Shown piece by piece: positions 24,160 through 33,004 of a stretch of 64,000 nucleotides of DNA; the first letter of the stretch is position 1; every line of letters starts with the position of its first letter. The stretch spans positions 60,738 to 124,737 of the forward strand of contig NZ_BMWG01000011.1 in NCBI RefSeq assembly GCF_014651115.1, in the 5' to 3' direction. Both the position numbers and the translations under genes were made by a program. Origin of the DNA: Streptomyces inusitatus (GTDB lineage: Bacteria; Actinomycetota; Actinomycetes; Streptomycetales; Streptomycetaceae). Under the pieces are notes generated by a model. That model saw nothing but the letters and a program-made list of their open reading frames with translations. It was not told the origin of the DNA and made no database searches.

Positions 24160-24871
24160 AGGACAGGGCGTTCGGACGGCGCGGCGGCGGCACCGCCCGC
24201 AGCAGTTCCCACAGCGGCGCCGAGCCGCCGGCCCACCGGGCCAGCAGGGCGCGGTCCACGAGGTGGAGGCGCTGCGAGCGGGCGAAGTCGACGGCCTTGG
24301 CGGTGAAGCGGCCGTTGGTGACGAGGACCACGACATCCCCCTGATGCACCGGACGTCCGGTGCCATTGAGGACATGCAGGTCAGGGGTGCCGACCGCGGC
24401 CCCGGACGCGCCCGCCCTCCGGTGCTTGCACTGGATCACCCACCGGCGGCCGTACGGATCGGTCGCCTTCACATCCGCGCCGTTGTCGCCCGCGCCCCCG
24501 ACCTGGACCGCGTCGGCGCAGCCGTCCCGGCGCATCAGATCGCGGACGGCGTACTCGAACTGCCGGTGGTGCAGGGCGTCGATCTGCGGCATCGCATACC
24601 GCAGCCCGCGCTGCCGGGCCCGCTCCCACTGCCCCCGCTCCCGCCTGCGCGCCGCCCAGACGCCCGCGCCCCCGGCGACGGCGGCCAGGAGCAGGACGAC
24701 GACGCCCGGATGCGCGGCCAGCCACCGCAGCGCCCCCGCGACCATGCTCCCCGCCACCACGGCCACGAACACCCCCAGCACCAGCTTCTCCCCACCGCTC
24801 CCTCCACCCCTCCGCCCGGACCGCCGCCGCGGCCTCCTCACGGTCCGGCGCACCGGACGACGGCCGCTCAT
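24158..24871 (-). CDS. Membrane-anchored Mrr-like restriction endonuclease domain protein
   Basis: 237 residues. A basic N-terminus is followed by two hydrophobic helices (~27-47 and ~50-70), a linker, then an Mrr_cat-type PD-(D/E)xK domain: FEYAVRDLMRRDGC, GGAGDNGADVKATDPYGRRWVIQCKHRR (catalytic D...QxK) and VVVLVTNGRFTAKAVDFA. Such membrane-tethered Mrr proteins are common in Streptomyces. They may cleave incoming or modified DNA at the membrane. The start at MSGRRPVRRT was preferred over a longer open frame because coding character begins there. It is in line with the small membrane gene upstream. Confidence 0.82.
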   Translation of the reverse strand: MSGRRPVRRTVRRPRRRSGRRGGGSGGEKLVLGVFVAVVAGSMVAGALRWLAAHPGVVVLLLAAVAGGAGVWAARRRERGQWERARQRGLRYAMPQIDALHHRQFEYAVRDLMRRDGCADAVQVGGAGDNGADVKATDPYGRRWVIQCKHRRAGASGAAVGTPDLHVLNGTGRPVHQGDVVVLVTNGRFTAKAVDFARSQRLHLVDRALLARWAGGSAPLWELLRAVPPPRRPNALS

Positions 24872-24950
24872 CGGCCACCGTCCGCACGTCCGCGGTCTTT
24901 CGACGCAGGCACCATGTCCCTGTTTCTCCTCCGGCTCATGAAAGCGGCGT

Positions 24951-25160
24951 TCAGAAGGTGATCTGTGCGATGCCCTCCGCGAGTTGGCCGATGGCGTCAA
25001 AGAGCCACTGCCCGGCCTGGGTCGGGGCGATCACCACTCCGAGGGCCAGGACGATGAGCACGGTCGTCCTCTCCTCCACACGGCTCCTGGCCTGGGTGCG
25101 GCGGCGCAGCCGGAAGAAGACGATGACAGCAAGCAGCAGCGCAATGTTGATCGTGAGCAC
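24951..25160 (-). CDS. Small two-helix membrane protein
   Basis: 69 residues from GTG 25160, which has a perfect AGGAGG nine bases upstream. An alternative GTG at 25232 would add 24 residues. Two hydrophobic helices (TINIALLLAVIVFFRL and TTVLIVLALGVVIAPTQA) enclose a basic loop, and the tail is GQWLFDAIGQLAEGIAQITF. It resembles small membrane proteins often found in actinomycete mobile or transfer modules, but function is unknown. It is likely co-transcribed with the Mrr-like gene. Confidence 0.65.
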   Translation of the reverse strand: MLTINIALLLAVIVFFRLRRRTQARSRVEERTTVLIVLALGVVIAPTQAGQWLFDAIGQLAEGIAQITF

Positions 25161-25558
25161 GCGCCCGGTCCTCCTGACAAGCCACGGCAGAGCCTCGGAG
25201 AGCGGATCCCCCCGGCCCTCCTGTGTAGCCACGGCCGGACGGTCTCATGGCCCGATCGCCCGGAATTGGCGTCAAAACGGCTGCTCTGGCCGGAACGGTC
25301 GCCGACGGGCCGGCCACTCCCGCCACGAGCGTCACGGAGATCGACGCGGCGAGCAGGCCGATGCCGAGGTTCTGATGCCGGGTGAGCATTCTGACGCAGG
25401 AACCCGATTGCTCATTGCCCGTCGCCCGGTTTGGTTCCGCCCCTGGCAACTGGCCGGATGGATCCGCCCGCTGGAACGATTCCGGCCGCCGACCCCGCGA
25501 CGGGGCCGGCGGCCGGAGCCGTTCTCATGCCGGTGTTACGAGGCGTTTCCGCCCGGTG
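25161..25558. other. Intergenic region with a possible gene remnant
   Basis: A leftward frame from ATG 25389 encodes MLTRHQNLGIGLLAASISVT, which looks like a signal peptide or first membrane helix, but it runs out of coding character after about 40 codons. It may be the N-terminal scrap of a lost secreted-protein gene. Nothing else is supported. Confidence 0.35.
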
Positions 25559-28375
25559 TCACGGGGCGTTTCGCACCGTGCCGGTGAACTCCGGGCCCTC
25601 CCGGGGCTCCCAGGACTCGTCGTAGAGGACCGTACGCATCCGCAGCCGCTCCTCCGGCTCGGCGACCGCGTCCTTGACGGTGGGCACGACCACCTCGGTG
25701 CTCAGCTTCCCGGCGGGAACCACCGCGTGGAGGTAGGCGGTGTCCACCAGGCTCGACAGGGGCCGCTCCGGGCTCGCCGCCACGCCGAAGACCTCCTCCA
25801 GCCAGGCCGGGTCGATGTCCAGGCTGGAGAGTTCCGGCCCGCCGGCGGGCGGCAGGATGTCGAATCCGGTCACGATCTCCGTACCGGCGGCCTCGGACAG
25901 CGAGACCCGCCAGGTGAGCGGCTTCCCCTCGACGACCTTGTCCGCGACCGGGGTGACGGTGACCTTCGGCATCGGGTCGTCCTCCTTGACGATCAGCCCG
26001 CCCAGGTGCGAGCCCACCGCCGTGCCCTGAACGGCCTTGACGAAGGCGGTGTGCTGGGTGCCGTAGCTGTACAGCTTGTCGCCCTTCACCTTGACCTGGG
26101 CGACGATCTCACGGTTGCCCGGGCTCAGCGTCACGAGCCGGGAGGCGATCTTCCCGGAGTTCGGATCGGGGAGGAACAGCCGGACCTGGCCGTCGCCCTT
26201 GCCGGAGACTCGGACCGGAATCCGATGGGTCCGTACGCCGGAGTCGCCCTCGGCGACCTCCGTCCGGCCGACGTCGACGCGCGCCAGCGGGGCCGGATGC
26301 GTCACGGGGGTGCCCGGACGCCAGTTCCACGCGTCCATCAGCCATGCCTGACCGGCCCGGCCGCGCGGGGTGAGCTCCAGGGTCGTGATCCGCCGCAGAT
26401 CCAGCTTGGCCCGGGTGGCCGCCGACATCGGCAGCCGGACCTCCCGCGCCCAGTGGGAAGCGGTCCGCCCGGTGCCCGGCAGGCCGTCGACCTTGGCCTG
26501 ACCGAGCTTCGCCCGCCGCCCGGAGGCGTCGATGAGCGTCACGTCCAGCTGGGTGCCCGAGGTGTTGGGCGGCACGATCAGCCGCAGCGCCAGCGAGCTG
26601 TCGCCCCGCAGCGAGACCGGGCGCGCGGGGCGCACCCGTACCGGCGAGCCGGGCTTCGACCATTTCATCCGCACCGAGTGACGGCCCGGTTCGGAGGCGG
26701 TCTCCCAGACGGCGAAGTGCGGTGAGGCGCCCCTGACGTCGGACGGCAGACAGGCGTCGGCGGAGTCGGCGTCGACCTGGGCGCAGAGCCGGGCACCGGC
26801 CCCGGTCACGGTGACCGAGGAGTCCGGTACGAACGCGGGCCTGCGGTTGCCGCCGACGGCGTGGCTGAGCACCCGCGCCGGGCCCGCCGAGGGCGCGCGC
26901 CGGTCCGAGCCGTCCAGCAGCGGACGCACCCGGTCGTCACCGGCGACGAACAGCCGGGCCGCGGCGGCGATATAGGTGGAGCCCGCCTTCTGCTGCTGCT
27001 TGGCGGTCAGCCGGGTCTTGGTGCCGGGCGAGCAGACCGCGTCGGGGGTGTCATCCGTCCAGAAGTCGTCCTCGGCCGGTGCCTCGGCCTGGCCCGGCGT
27101 CCACTCGGTGTTGAAGAAGTTGTGGTTCGCGCCGACCATGTAGACGGCGCTGTGCAGGGCGGTGCCACTGCTGACACCGCGTGTGCCGTCGAGGTAGATC
27201 TGGCCCTGAAGGTCGCTCACATCGCCGTCGCAGCCCGGCAGGATCGTCATGGAGGGCACGTCGGGGACCGGGTTCTGCCCGAAGATCGTAGGGCCGATCA
27301 GCACCGTGCCCCGGATCCGCCAGCGCACCGGACCCTGGTATCCCTCCTGATCGGCGGGCGGCCGGGAGAGGGTATCGAGCGCGGCCCGGTTGACTCCCTC
27401 GCCGCCGCGCGAGTGACCGACCAGCAGAACGCGGGACAGATCGGCGGGAGAGGCCGCGCGCACCGCGGCCGGGGCCTTGGCCGGATCGGCCGACCACTGT
27501 GCCCAGCGGGCGAGATGCTGCCGGACCAGGGAGGAACGGGCCTGCGCGCCGCCGTCCTCCGCGTTGTAGTCCTGCCCGTTGATGCCGTTCGCGGAGACGG
27601 AGACCGTCACATAGCCCTGGGAGGCCAGCAGCTTCTGGTCGTGCAGATAGCCGCGGTGGCTCGGCACCTCCTTGCTGTTCGCCGGGCAGGGCCAGCCGCC
27701 GAGCGGTTCGCCCTTGGCGTCGTAGCAGGTGAAGTGACGGCCGTGCAGGAAGAGCGCCAGCGGGCGGCGGCCGCTCGCGCCGACCGGCCCGGTCACGGTG
27801 GCGCGCATCTCCACCGGCTCGGGGAAGCCGGGCAGCTTGACCGGGTCCAGCTCGTACTCGCCGCTCACCGTGCGGAACGAGCCCGGTACGCCGGGGTCGA
27901 CGCCGTTCGCCTTCGAAGGAGCCGGCCGCTCGGCCGGCGGGGCGGAGCCGCGGGGGCCCTTGGCCGCGGCGGCCCCGGCCCCGGCCTCGTCGAGGCGGCG
28001 GCCGCCGGCCAGCACTTTCAGCTCCCGCACCGGGCCGATGTCGACGCCGTCGAGAGGCAGCCGGAAGGTGTGCCGGTCGTCGTCGGCCAGCGGCCGGCCG
28101 AGAAGGCCGGAGCCGGAGTGGAACTCGACCCGGGCGTCCCCCATGGGCACCGGGACGGGCGAGACCCAGACCAGCTGCCGGTCCTCCCCGGAACCGGATA
28201 TTCGCCAGCCGTCGGGGAGCCGCTCGGCGGCGCTCCCCGACGGGCCGTCGGCGGTGGAACCCCGGGTGGAAGGCGGGGAATCGGCGGACGGCAGCGCTTG
28301 CGCCACCCCCGGCGATCCCGCTGCCAGCGCGAGTACCGCCAGACCGGCGGTCACCATGCGCGAGACACGGATCAA
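25559..28375 (-). CDS. Large secreted alpha/beta-hydrolase with C-terminal beta domains
   Basis: 938 residues from TTG 28375 (AGGAGG six bases upstream; ATG 28357 is an alternative). A signal peptide (AGLAVLALAAGSPGVAQA) is followed by a ~130-residue beta region. The hydrolase domain (~190-540) has a nucleophile elbow VLLVGHSRGGEG, an oxyanion-side FLHGRHFTCYD and acid/His candidates near PGCDGDVSD and VGANHNFFNTEW. The rest is beta-sandwich, ending in Calx-beta-like modules (KVTVTPVADKVVEGKPLTWRVSLSEA). The enzyme is probably an extracellular esterase or lipase-like hydrolase with no assigned substrate. Confidence 0.8.
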   Translation of the reverse strand: MIRVSRMVTAGLAVLALAAGSPGVAQALPSADSPPSTRGSTADGPSGSAAERLPDGWRISGSGEDRQLVWVSPVPVPMGDARVEFHSGSGLLGRPLADDDRHTFRLPLDGVDIGPVRELKVLAGGRRLDEAGAGAAAAKGPRGSAPPAERPAPSKANGVDPGVPGSFRTVSGEYELDPVKLPGFPEPVEMRATVTGPVGASGRRPLALFLHGRHFTCYDAKGEPLGGWPCPANSKEVPSHRGYLHDQKLLASQGYVTVSVSANGINGQDYNAEDGGAQARSSLVRQHLARWAQWSADPAKAPAAVRAASPADLSRVLLVGHSRGGEGVNRAALDTLSRPPADQEGYQGPVRWRIRGTVLIGPTIFGQNPVPDVPSMTILPGCDGDVSDLQGQIYLDGTRGVSSGTALHSAVYMVGANHNFFNTEWTPGQAEAPAEDDFWTDDTPDAVCSPGTKTRLTAKQQQKAGSTYIAAAARLFVAGDDRVRPLLDGSDRRAPSAGPARVLSHAVGGNRRPAFVPDSSVTVTGAGARLCAQVDADSADACLPSDVRGASPHFAVWETASEPGRHSVRMKWSKPGSPVRVRPARPVSLRGDSSLALRLIVPPNTSGTQLDVTLIDASGRRAKLGQAKVDGLPGTGRTASHWAREVRLPMSAATRAKLDLRRITTLELTPRGRAGQAWLMDAWNWRPGTPVTHPAPLARVDVGRTEVAEGDSGVRTHRIPVRVSGKGDGQVRLFLPDPNSGKIASRLVTLSPGNREIVAQVKVKGDKLYSYGTQHTAFVKAVQGTAVGSHLGGLIVKEDDPMPKVTVTPVADKVVEGKPLTWRVSLSEAAGTEIVTGFDILPPAGGPELSSLDIDPAWLEEVFGVAASPERPLSSLVDTAYLHAVVPAGKLSTEVVVPTVKDAVAEPEERLRMRTVLYDESWEPREGPEFTGTVRNAP

Positions 28376-28644
28376 GATGGTCCTCCTGGTTGTCGAGCCT
28401 TGTTGCTGAGTCTGCGTCAAGTGCCCCAGGAGTCTCAAAGAACCCAGGGGTCACTCCCGCATCCCCATGACGTCCGGCCGGGGCACCGAGGTTGCCTCGG
28501 CTCGCGGACTGTGAGGAAAACGTTGTTCACCCCGCGATCCGGGTGAATCCTTCGGCGCGGTCCGCGCCTCTTGTTCCTGTGCGGACGAGACGTCGGCACA
28601 GAACATTCGGCACAGGACACTCAGTACGGAACATGGAGGCTGTC

Positions 28645-28734
28645 ATGATCGAAGGTGCTGTCATCGGCGCGATCGTGCTCATCTGCGCGTGCGTGGTCGT
28701 CGTGATGCGGCGGAAGGGGCGCTCCCGTGGCTGA
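28645..28734 (+). CDS. Single-pass membrane microprotein upstream of ECF sigma factor
   Basis: 29 residues, MIEGAVIGAIVLICACVVVV then a basic RRKGRSRG tail. GGAGG lies five bases before ATG 28645. It is one transmembrane helix with a positive cytoplasmic end, and it overlaps the sigma factor start by 8 bases. It may serve as a translational leader or a small modulator of the sigma factor system. Confidence 0.55.
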   Translation: MIEGAVIGAIVLICACVVVVMRRKGRSRG

Positions 28735-29293
28735 CTTCGACTGGCCCGGCGAACAGCTGATCACCGCCGCCCGGGAGGGCGACCCCGAGGCGACGGCCGC
28801 CCTGGTCTCGGGCTCGCACCCGCATGTGCGGCGATTCGCCCGGACCCTCTGCGCCTCGCCGCAGGACGCCGAGGACGCCGCGCAGGAGGCGCTGATCATC
28901 CTCTACCGCAAGATCGGGATGCTGCGGGCCTCCGGGGCGCTGGCCTCCTGGATGTTCCGCATCGTGCGCAACGAGTGCGTGCGCCGGACCCGGCTCGCAC
29001 TGCGCGGCGGCCACGGGCCGCTCCCGGACACCGTCGCGCCCTCGTTCGAGGAAGAGGTGTTCCTGCGGCTGGAGGCGGGCCGGGTGGCGGCCGCGATAGC
29101 CGCCCTCCCCGCCGACCAGCGACGGGTCCTGATCATGCGGGACGTCCAGGGCCACAGCGGGCGGACCACCGCCGACGCCCTCGGACTCAGCACCGCCGCC
29201 ATGAAGTCACGGCTCCACCGGGCCCGCACCACCGTCCGCCAGACCCTGGGCGACCAGGACGGCCCCGACCACCCGGGCGGCGGCCATGACTGA
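28727..29293 (+). CDS. ECF-type RNA polymerase sigma factor
   Basis: 188 residues. The sigma-70 region 2 includes HVRRFARTLCASPQDAEDAAQEALIILYRKI and WMFRIVRNECVRR. The region 4 helix-turn-helix is ALPADQRRVLIMRDVQGHSGRTTADALGLSTAAMKSRLHRAR. It starts GTG within the microprotein gene and overlaps the next gene by 8 bases. The downstream small membrane protein with a CPMC motif takes the place normally occupied by an anti-sigma factor. No zinc-binding anti-sigma HxxxCxxC is visible. Confidence 0.9.
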   Translation: MADFDWPGEQLITAAREGDPEATAALVSGSHPHVRRFARTLCASPQDAEDAAQEALIILYRKIGMLRASGALASWMFRIVRNECVRRTRLALRGGHGPLPDTVAPSFEEEVFLRLEAGRVAAAIAALPADQRRVLIMRDVQGHSGRTTADALGLSTAAMKSRLHRARTTVRQTLGDQDGPDHPGGGHD

Positions 29294-29549
29294 CACACCG
29301 GACTTCGCCAGCGCGACACTGCCCCGCCATGTGCTGCGCGGCGCCGTGGGATTCGGCGCCCTGGCCGGCTCCGTACTCGCTCTCCCGGCAGTGGGCCCGG
29401 TCAGCCTGCTCCTGGTGCCGGTGGGACTGCTCGCACTCCGCGGCTGCCCCATGTGCTGGACGATCGGCCTCGTGCAGACCCTCTCGCGAGGTCGGCTGCG
29501 GCGCTCCTGCGCCGACGGCCGCTGCGAGCTGAGCACCACCGGCCGGTGA
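29286..29549 (+). CDS. Small membrane protein with CPMC motif (DUF2892-like)
   Basis: 87 residues with one or two hydrophobic segments (GAVGFGALAGSVLALPAVGPVSLLLVPVGLLAL) followed by RGCPMCWTIGL and a further Cys pair near the C-terminus. The layout resembles DUF2892/YgaP-type inner-membrane domains. The CxxC could be redox active or bind metal. It is translationally coupled to the ECF sigma factor, so a sensing role for that sigma factor is plausible but unproven. Confidence 0.7.
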   Translation: MTDTPDFASATLPRHVLRGAVGFGALAGSVLALPAVGPVSLLLVPVGLLALRGCPMCWTIGLVQTLSRGRLRRSCADGRCELSTTGR

Positions 29550-29596
29550 CATGGCGGGCTCCGCGCGGCGAGTGCGGTGCGGAGCACGGCCCGTCC

Positions 29597-30085
29597 CTAC
29601 CGGGCCAGCCGGGGGGCCTCCGCCACCGCGTCGACCGGAGCCCCGCCCTCGCCCCCGCCCTCGCCGACCCGCGCGGCGAGGGCGCGCGCCCAGGCCACCA
29701 GCCCGGAGACATCGACCCCATACGGATCCCGATAGCCGCCGATCCGCTCCGCCCCCCTCAGCAGCAGCCTCGCCCCGCCCTTCGCATTGCCCCGCGCCGC
29801 GTGCGTCAGCCCCACCGCCAGCTGCGCCAGCCCCCGCCACAGCTCACGCTCCGGCTCCGGGCCCGACTTCCAGGCGTCCTCGAAGACCTCATGCGCATGA
29901 AACGGCTTCCCCTCGTCCAACAGCCTCTGCGCCTCCACCAGCGTCCGCCCCGGCGAACGCACCACCCCCTCCGGCTGCCGCTCCACCCCCGACACCCCAT
30001 ACGGCAACGGCCGCCCCAGCCCATCACGAGGCCGCGCACTCCGGGCACGTCCTTCAGAGTCACGATCACGCGCTGCGCCGCTCAT
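29597..30085 (-). CDS. DUF309 domain protein
   Basis: 162 residues from ATG 30085 (GGGG five bases upstream; the frame is open further). The DUF309 signature is LLDEGKPFHAHEVFEDAWK, followed by LWRGLAQLAVGLTHAARGN and a helical tail with GARLLLRGAERI. It is a small all-helical family of unknown function found in many actinobacteria, with HE and W residues conserved around a putative ligand site. It is monocistronic, next to the tRNA. Confidence 0.82.
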   Translation of the reverse strand: MSGAARDRDSEGRARSARPRDGLGRPLPYGVSGVERQPEGVVRSPGRTLVEAQRLLDEGKPFHAHEVFEDAWKSGPEPERELWRGLAQLAVGLTHAARGNAKGGARLLLRGAERIGGYRDPYGVDVSGLVAWARALAARVGEGGGEGGAPVDAVAEAPRLAR

Positions 30086-30201
30086 CCCCCGATTCTCCCC
30101 GACACCCCGCCCGACCTCCGGCAAGGCGGTCCGACCTGCCCCGCGAGTGGGGTAATGTTGCTTCTGCGCGCCCGGCCGGAAGGCCGAACAGGGCACGCGA
30201 T

Positions 30202-30278
<77 letters not shown>

Positions 30279-30797
30279 GCGTTTTCGCAGGTCGGAGGCG
30301 GTATCGGAGTAATCCGGTGCCGCCTTTCCGTCGTTCCTGGGGGCCGGTTGGGGACCAGGCGGTCTGGCGACGTCTGCCAGGGGCGGGGTTGAGGTGGGTG
30401 GTGAGGGCTGTCCCGGCACTGGTGATCTGGGGCGTGTCGGGGTGGAGATAACGCTGGGTGGTGAGCAGGGAGCCGCGTCCGGCGATCTTGCGCAGGACGT
30501 GGGCGGGGACTCCGGCGTCGGCGAACCAGGTGAGTGCCGTGGACGGTGCGGCCGACAGCCCCGTTGGTGATTATCCGGACGGGGAAGTGGCCGAGCGCGG
30601 GGGCCACTCGGCGGCGCCAGCCTGCGAGATACGGATCGGGCGTCTTCGGTTCCAGGCCGCGCAGGGCCAGGTCCATGGTGGTGGTGCCGTACTCGGTCAG
30701 CGACATGGTGGCCATGTTCGGCGCGATCCCCGCCTCCGCGGCCTTGAGGATGCCGGAGATCCAGTCCTCCTTGGTATCCCCGGAACGTACTGACTAC
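30279..30797 (-). pseudogene. Internally deleted tyrosine recombinase (integrase) remnant
   Basis: On the minus strand one frame gives EDWISGILKAAEAGIAPN then MSLTEYGTTTMDLALRGLEPKTPDPYLAGW, the SAM-like core-binding domain of Streptomyces integrases. It breaks near 30550. Another frame then encodes the catalytic C-terminal end TWFADAGVPAHVLRKIAGRG and TTQRYLHPDTPQITSAG, containing the HxLR/Tyr region. The central catalytic portion is missing, so the gene cannot function. Its end abuts tRNA-Pro, the normal geometry for an element integrated at a tRNA 3' end. No second copy of the tRNA 3' end is seen in the window. Confidence 0.8.
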
Positions 30798-31065
30798 GGC
30801 ACCACTGGCACCACCGAACGCATCGTCAGAGAACACCCCCGCCTGCGCGGGGACCGCCGGGCACCCGCCAGGCTCATCCCGGAGCTATTGGTTTGTGTCT
30901 TCTTGTGTGCATTGAGGGCTCTGGCTGGATTTTCGTAGCCGGAGGTCATCTCGGTGGCGTGGTCGGCCGGTCCCGAGTCATGGGCAGCCGGTGACTGTGT
31001 CCTGCTGAACGGTGTGCCTCGGCTTCATCGTTCAGCGGGGTTTTCGCGGGATCCGTGCTGGGAGT

Positions 31066-31806
31066 TCAGTGCACGGCGTGTACGCGTTGGGTGGTCAGTT
31101 CGTAGCGGGCGCCCATGATGGTGAGGGTTCCGGCCTTGACTCTCCCGGCGAGGTCCGGTTGGGCGGTGAGCTGTTCGCGGACGTGGCGTACGTTGGCGGT
31201 GACAGCGGCATCGATCTGGGCTTCGCCGATGAGACGGTGGTCGATCGCGGGCCGGATCCGCTCCGCGAGATACCGCACAGGCGCGGGCAGTGCGGTGTTC
31301 TTGCCGTCGGTGTGGACGGCGGCGGCAACAGCTCCGCATCCTTGGTGGCCCAGGACGACGATCAGGGGGACGCCGAGTTCCAGGGCGCCGTAGGAGACAC
31401 TGCCGAGGACGGCGTCGTCGAGGACTTCGCCTGCTGACCGTACGGTCAGCAGGTCTCCCAGGCCCTGGTCGAAAATGAGCTCGGGCGGGACGCGGGAGTC
31501 GACGCACCCCAGGACCACGGCGAACGGGTGCTGTCCGCGGACCAGGGTGCGCCGGACGGCCCGGCTCTGATCGGGGTGGCGCTCGTGGAAAGTCCGCCAG
31601 CGTTCGTTCCCGGCCGTCAGCTCCCGCCATGCCGATCCGGGAGCCAGTTGTCGTGCGGTCCGCGCCGGGACCGTGGTGTCCGGTGGGGCCGAGCAGCCGC
31701 CCAGCAGTCCCGTCCTCAGGGTGATCACACAGCTCAGTCCTGTCCGCACGAGCCGCCGCCGCCCGACGGCGGCATCGGTTTCGCACCATCCACGATCAAT
31801 GTTCAT
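31066..31806 (-). CDS. Beta-class carbonic anhydrase, exported
   Basis: 246 residues. The zinc motif of beta carbonic anhydrases is present: VVLGCVDSRVPPELIFDQGLGDLLTVRSAG (Cys, then Asp-Arg dyad) and VVLGHQGCGAV (His and Cys). The N-terminus is basic with a hydrophobic stretch ending GLLGGC, which could be a lipobox, so the enzyme may be membrane-anchored outside the cell. It interconverts CO2 and bicarbonate. The SulP transporter 1.4 kb away on the other strand could move the bicarbonate, making a carbon-concentrating or pH pair. Confidence 0.88.
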   Translation of the reverse strand: MNIDRGWCETDAAVGRRRLVRTGLSCVITLRTGLLGGCSAPPDTTVPARTARQLAPGSAWRELTAGNERWRTFHERHPDQSRAVRRTLVRGQHPFAVVLGCVDSRVPPELIFDQGLGDLLTVRSAGEVLDDAVLGSVSYGALELGVPLIVVLGHQGCGAVAAAVHTDGKNTALPAPVRYLAERIRPAIDHRLIGEAQIDAAVTANVRHVREQLTAQPDLAGRVKAGTLTIMGARYELTTQRVHAVH

Positions 31807-31948
31807 TCCCGCGAGTGGACCTTTCGTCCTCCATCACCCCAGCTCCGCAGGCGGCTTGGGAGTTCCTTGGCCAGTACTTGCCCCTGGCGCGGACGCCGGG
31901 CAGGGGGGCGGACCGGGAGCCGAGTTCCGCATCGGGAGCTGATTCCCG

Positions 31949-32098
31949 TTACTTTTTCGCGTGTTCGCCGACGTAGAAGAGGATCCACACGAACCCGGCG
32001 AAGAGGTGGGTCCCGAAGACATAGATGAAGACTCGGAGCCAGACGCCCTCCGCCCGGCGCTCGGTGCCGCCCTCTTCCCGCGTGCGCCGTCTGCTCAT
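31949..32098 (-). CDS. DUF6126 family small membrane protein
   Basis: 49 residues: a charged N-terminus, then RVFIYVFGTHLFAGFVWILF as a single transmembrane helix and YVGEHAKK tail, the DUF6126 pattern. ATG at 32098 overlaps the ArsR stop (ATGA), so it is translated from the same message as the regulator. Function unknown. Confidence 0.8.
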   Translation of the reverse strand: MSRRRTREEGGTERRAEGVWLRVFIYVFGTHLFAGFVWILFYVGEHAKK

Positions 32099-32445
32099 GA
32101 GGCATCGCGTACGTCCGTGGTGGTCAGCTCGGCGAGGAGTTCGCTCTGCCCGGCGAGCATCTCGGTCAGGATCCGCCGGGCGGCGAGCAGCAGGTCGGCC
32201 ACGTCACCGCCCGCGAGCGCGTAGATCACGGTGGTGCCCTCGCGGGTCGCGGTCACGATGCCCGAGCGGCGCAGTACCGCCAGCTGCTGGGAGAGGCTGG
32301 AGGGCTCGATCCCTATGTCGGAGAGGAGGTCGCGTACCGGCAGGGGGCCGTCCTGGAGCAGTTCCAGGACGCGGATGCGGACGGGGTGGCCGAGCATCCG
32401 GAAGAACTCCGCCTTCGCCTGGTACAGCGGAACCGTGGACTTCAT
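32095..32445 (-). CDS. ArsR-family transcriptional regulator
   Basis: 116 residues: LYQAKAEFFRMLGHPVRIRVLELLQDGPLPVRDLLSDI leading into the recognition helix EPSSLSQQLAVLRRSGIVTATREGTTVIYAL (wing). It is an ArsR winged helix without the classical ELCVCDL metal site, so it may sense another signal. Its first ~40 residues are nearly repeated in the stub at 33005-33169 upstream of SulP. It probably binds the palindromes at 32677 and 32794 and controls both directions. Confidence 0.88.
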   Translation of the reverse strand: MKSTVPLYQAKAEFFRMLGHPVRIRVLELLQDGPLPVRDLLSDIGIEPSSLSQQLAVLRRSGIVTATREGTTVIYALAGGDVADLLLAARRILTEMLAGQSELLAELTTTDVRDAS

Positions 32446-32448
32446 CGC

Positions 32449-32637
32449 TCACACACCTGGTCTATGGATCGGTTCGGGCTCGGGTCGTTGGAATGCCGGG
32501 CGGCCGGCCGCAGCACGTTCGTCCAGCTCTTCGCGGGCCAAGTCTGCACCGTAGGCGTCCTCAGCGGCACACGCCGGCTTAGGCCGGCCCCTCGCTTCCC
32601 GGCTGCGCCCCTGGGCAGCTTCGGCGAACGCACTCAC
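32449..32637 (-). CDS. Possible small ORF ahead of the ArsR gene
   Basis: 62 residues from GTG 32637 with AGGAGG six bases upstream, ending four bases before the ArsR start. The product is hydrophilic (AEDAYGADLAREELDERAAAGRP). A second frame from GTG 32633 also ends in an ATGA overlap with ArsR, so which frame is translated is unclear. The good RBS and placement just downstream of the palindrome support a real leader cistron. No similarity is recognised. Confidence 0.4.
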   Translation of the reverse strand: MSAFAEAAQGRSREARGRPKPACAAEDAYGADLAREELDERAAAGRPAFQRPEPEPIHRPGV

Positions 32638-32676
32638 AGCATGCCTCCTGGCCCGGCCTGCGTCATGTATGAAAAA

Positions 32677-32692
32677 TTGAAGAACTCTTCAA
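32677..32692. promoter_or_regulatory. Palindromic operator TTGAAGA-AC-TCTTCAA
   Basis: A perfect 7-bp inverted repeat with a 2-bp spacer in the AT-rich promoter region of the leftward small ORF/ArsR operon. ArsR proteins bind short dyads of this kind over the promoter. Confidence 0.6.
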
Positions 32693-32793
32693 GTCTACCT
32701 GGCGGGTCCCGCCGGGGCGACCGTGCGGGCCCCGGAGCGGCGCCTCCCCTGCTCAGTCCCCGATCCGGGAGGCCAGGCTGTCACAGCTTGTGA

Positions 32794-32813
32794 AATTGCA
32801 AAGTTTTGCAATT
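32794..32813. promoter_or_regulatory. Palindromic operator AATTGCAAA-GT-TTTGCAATT
   Basis: A perfect 9-bp inverted repeat with a 2-bp spacer, strikingly AT-rich for this genome. It lies about 190 bases upstream of the ArsR stub/SulP operon and 350 bases from the ArsR gene. It is probably the operator for the rightward operon. Confidence 0.65.
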
Positions 32814-33004
32814 CCCTACATGATGGGCCGGGGTTTCTGTGCGGAGCGGGTTTCCCTGGCCTGCTCGTCCGCTTGGCGGTGGGGCGCACAAAGGCCCGCG
32901 CTGTCGGCCACCGCTGTCGTCATCTGGCGTTGTCTGTGGTGGCCGACAGCTTCCGGTTCGCATGATCGTGGCCGATGTGTCGGCAGGTGAGAGGAGAGCA
33001 GGCG

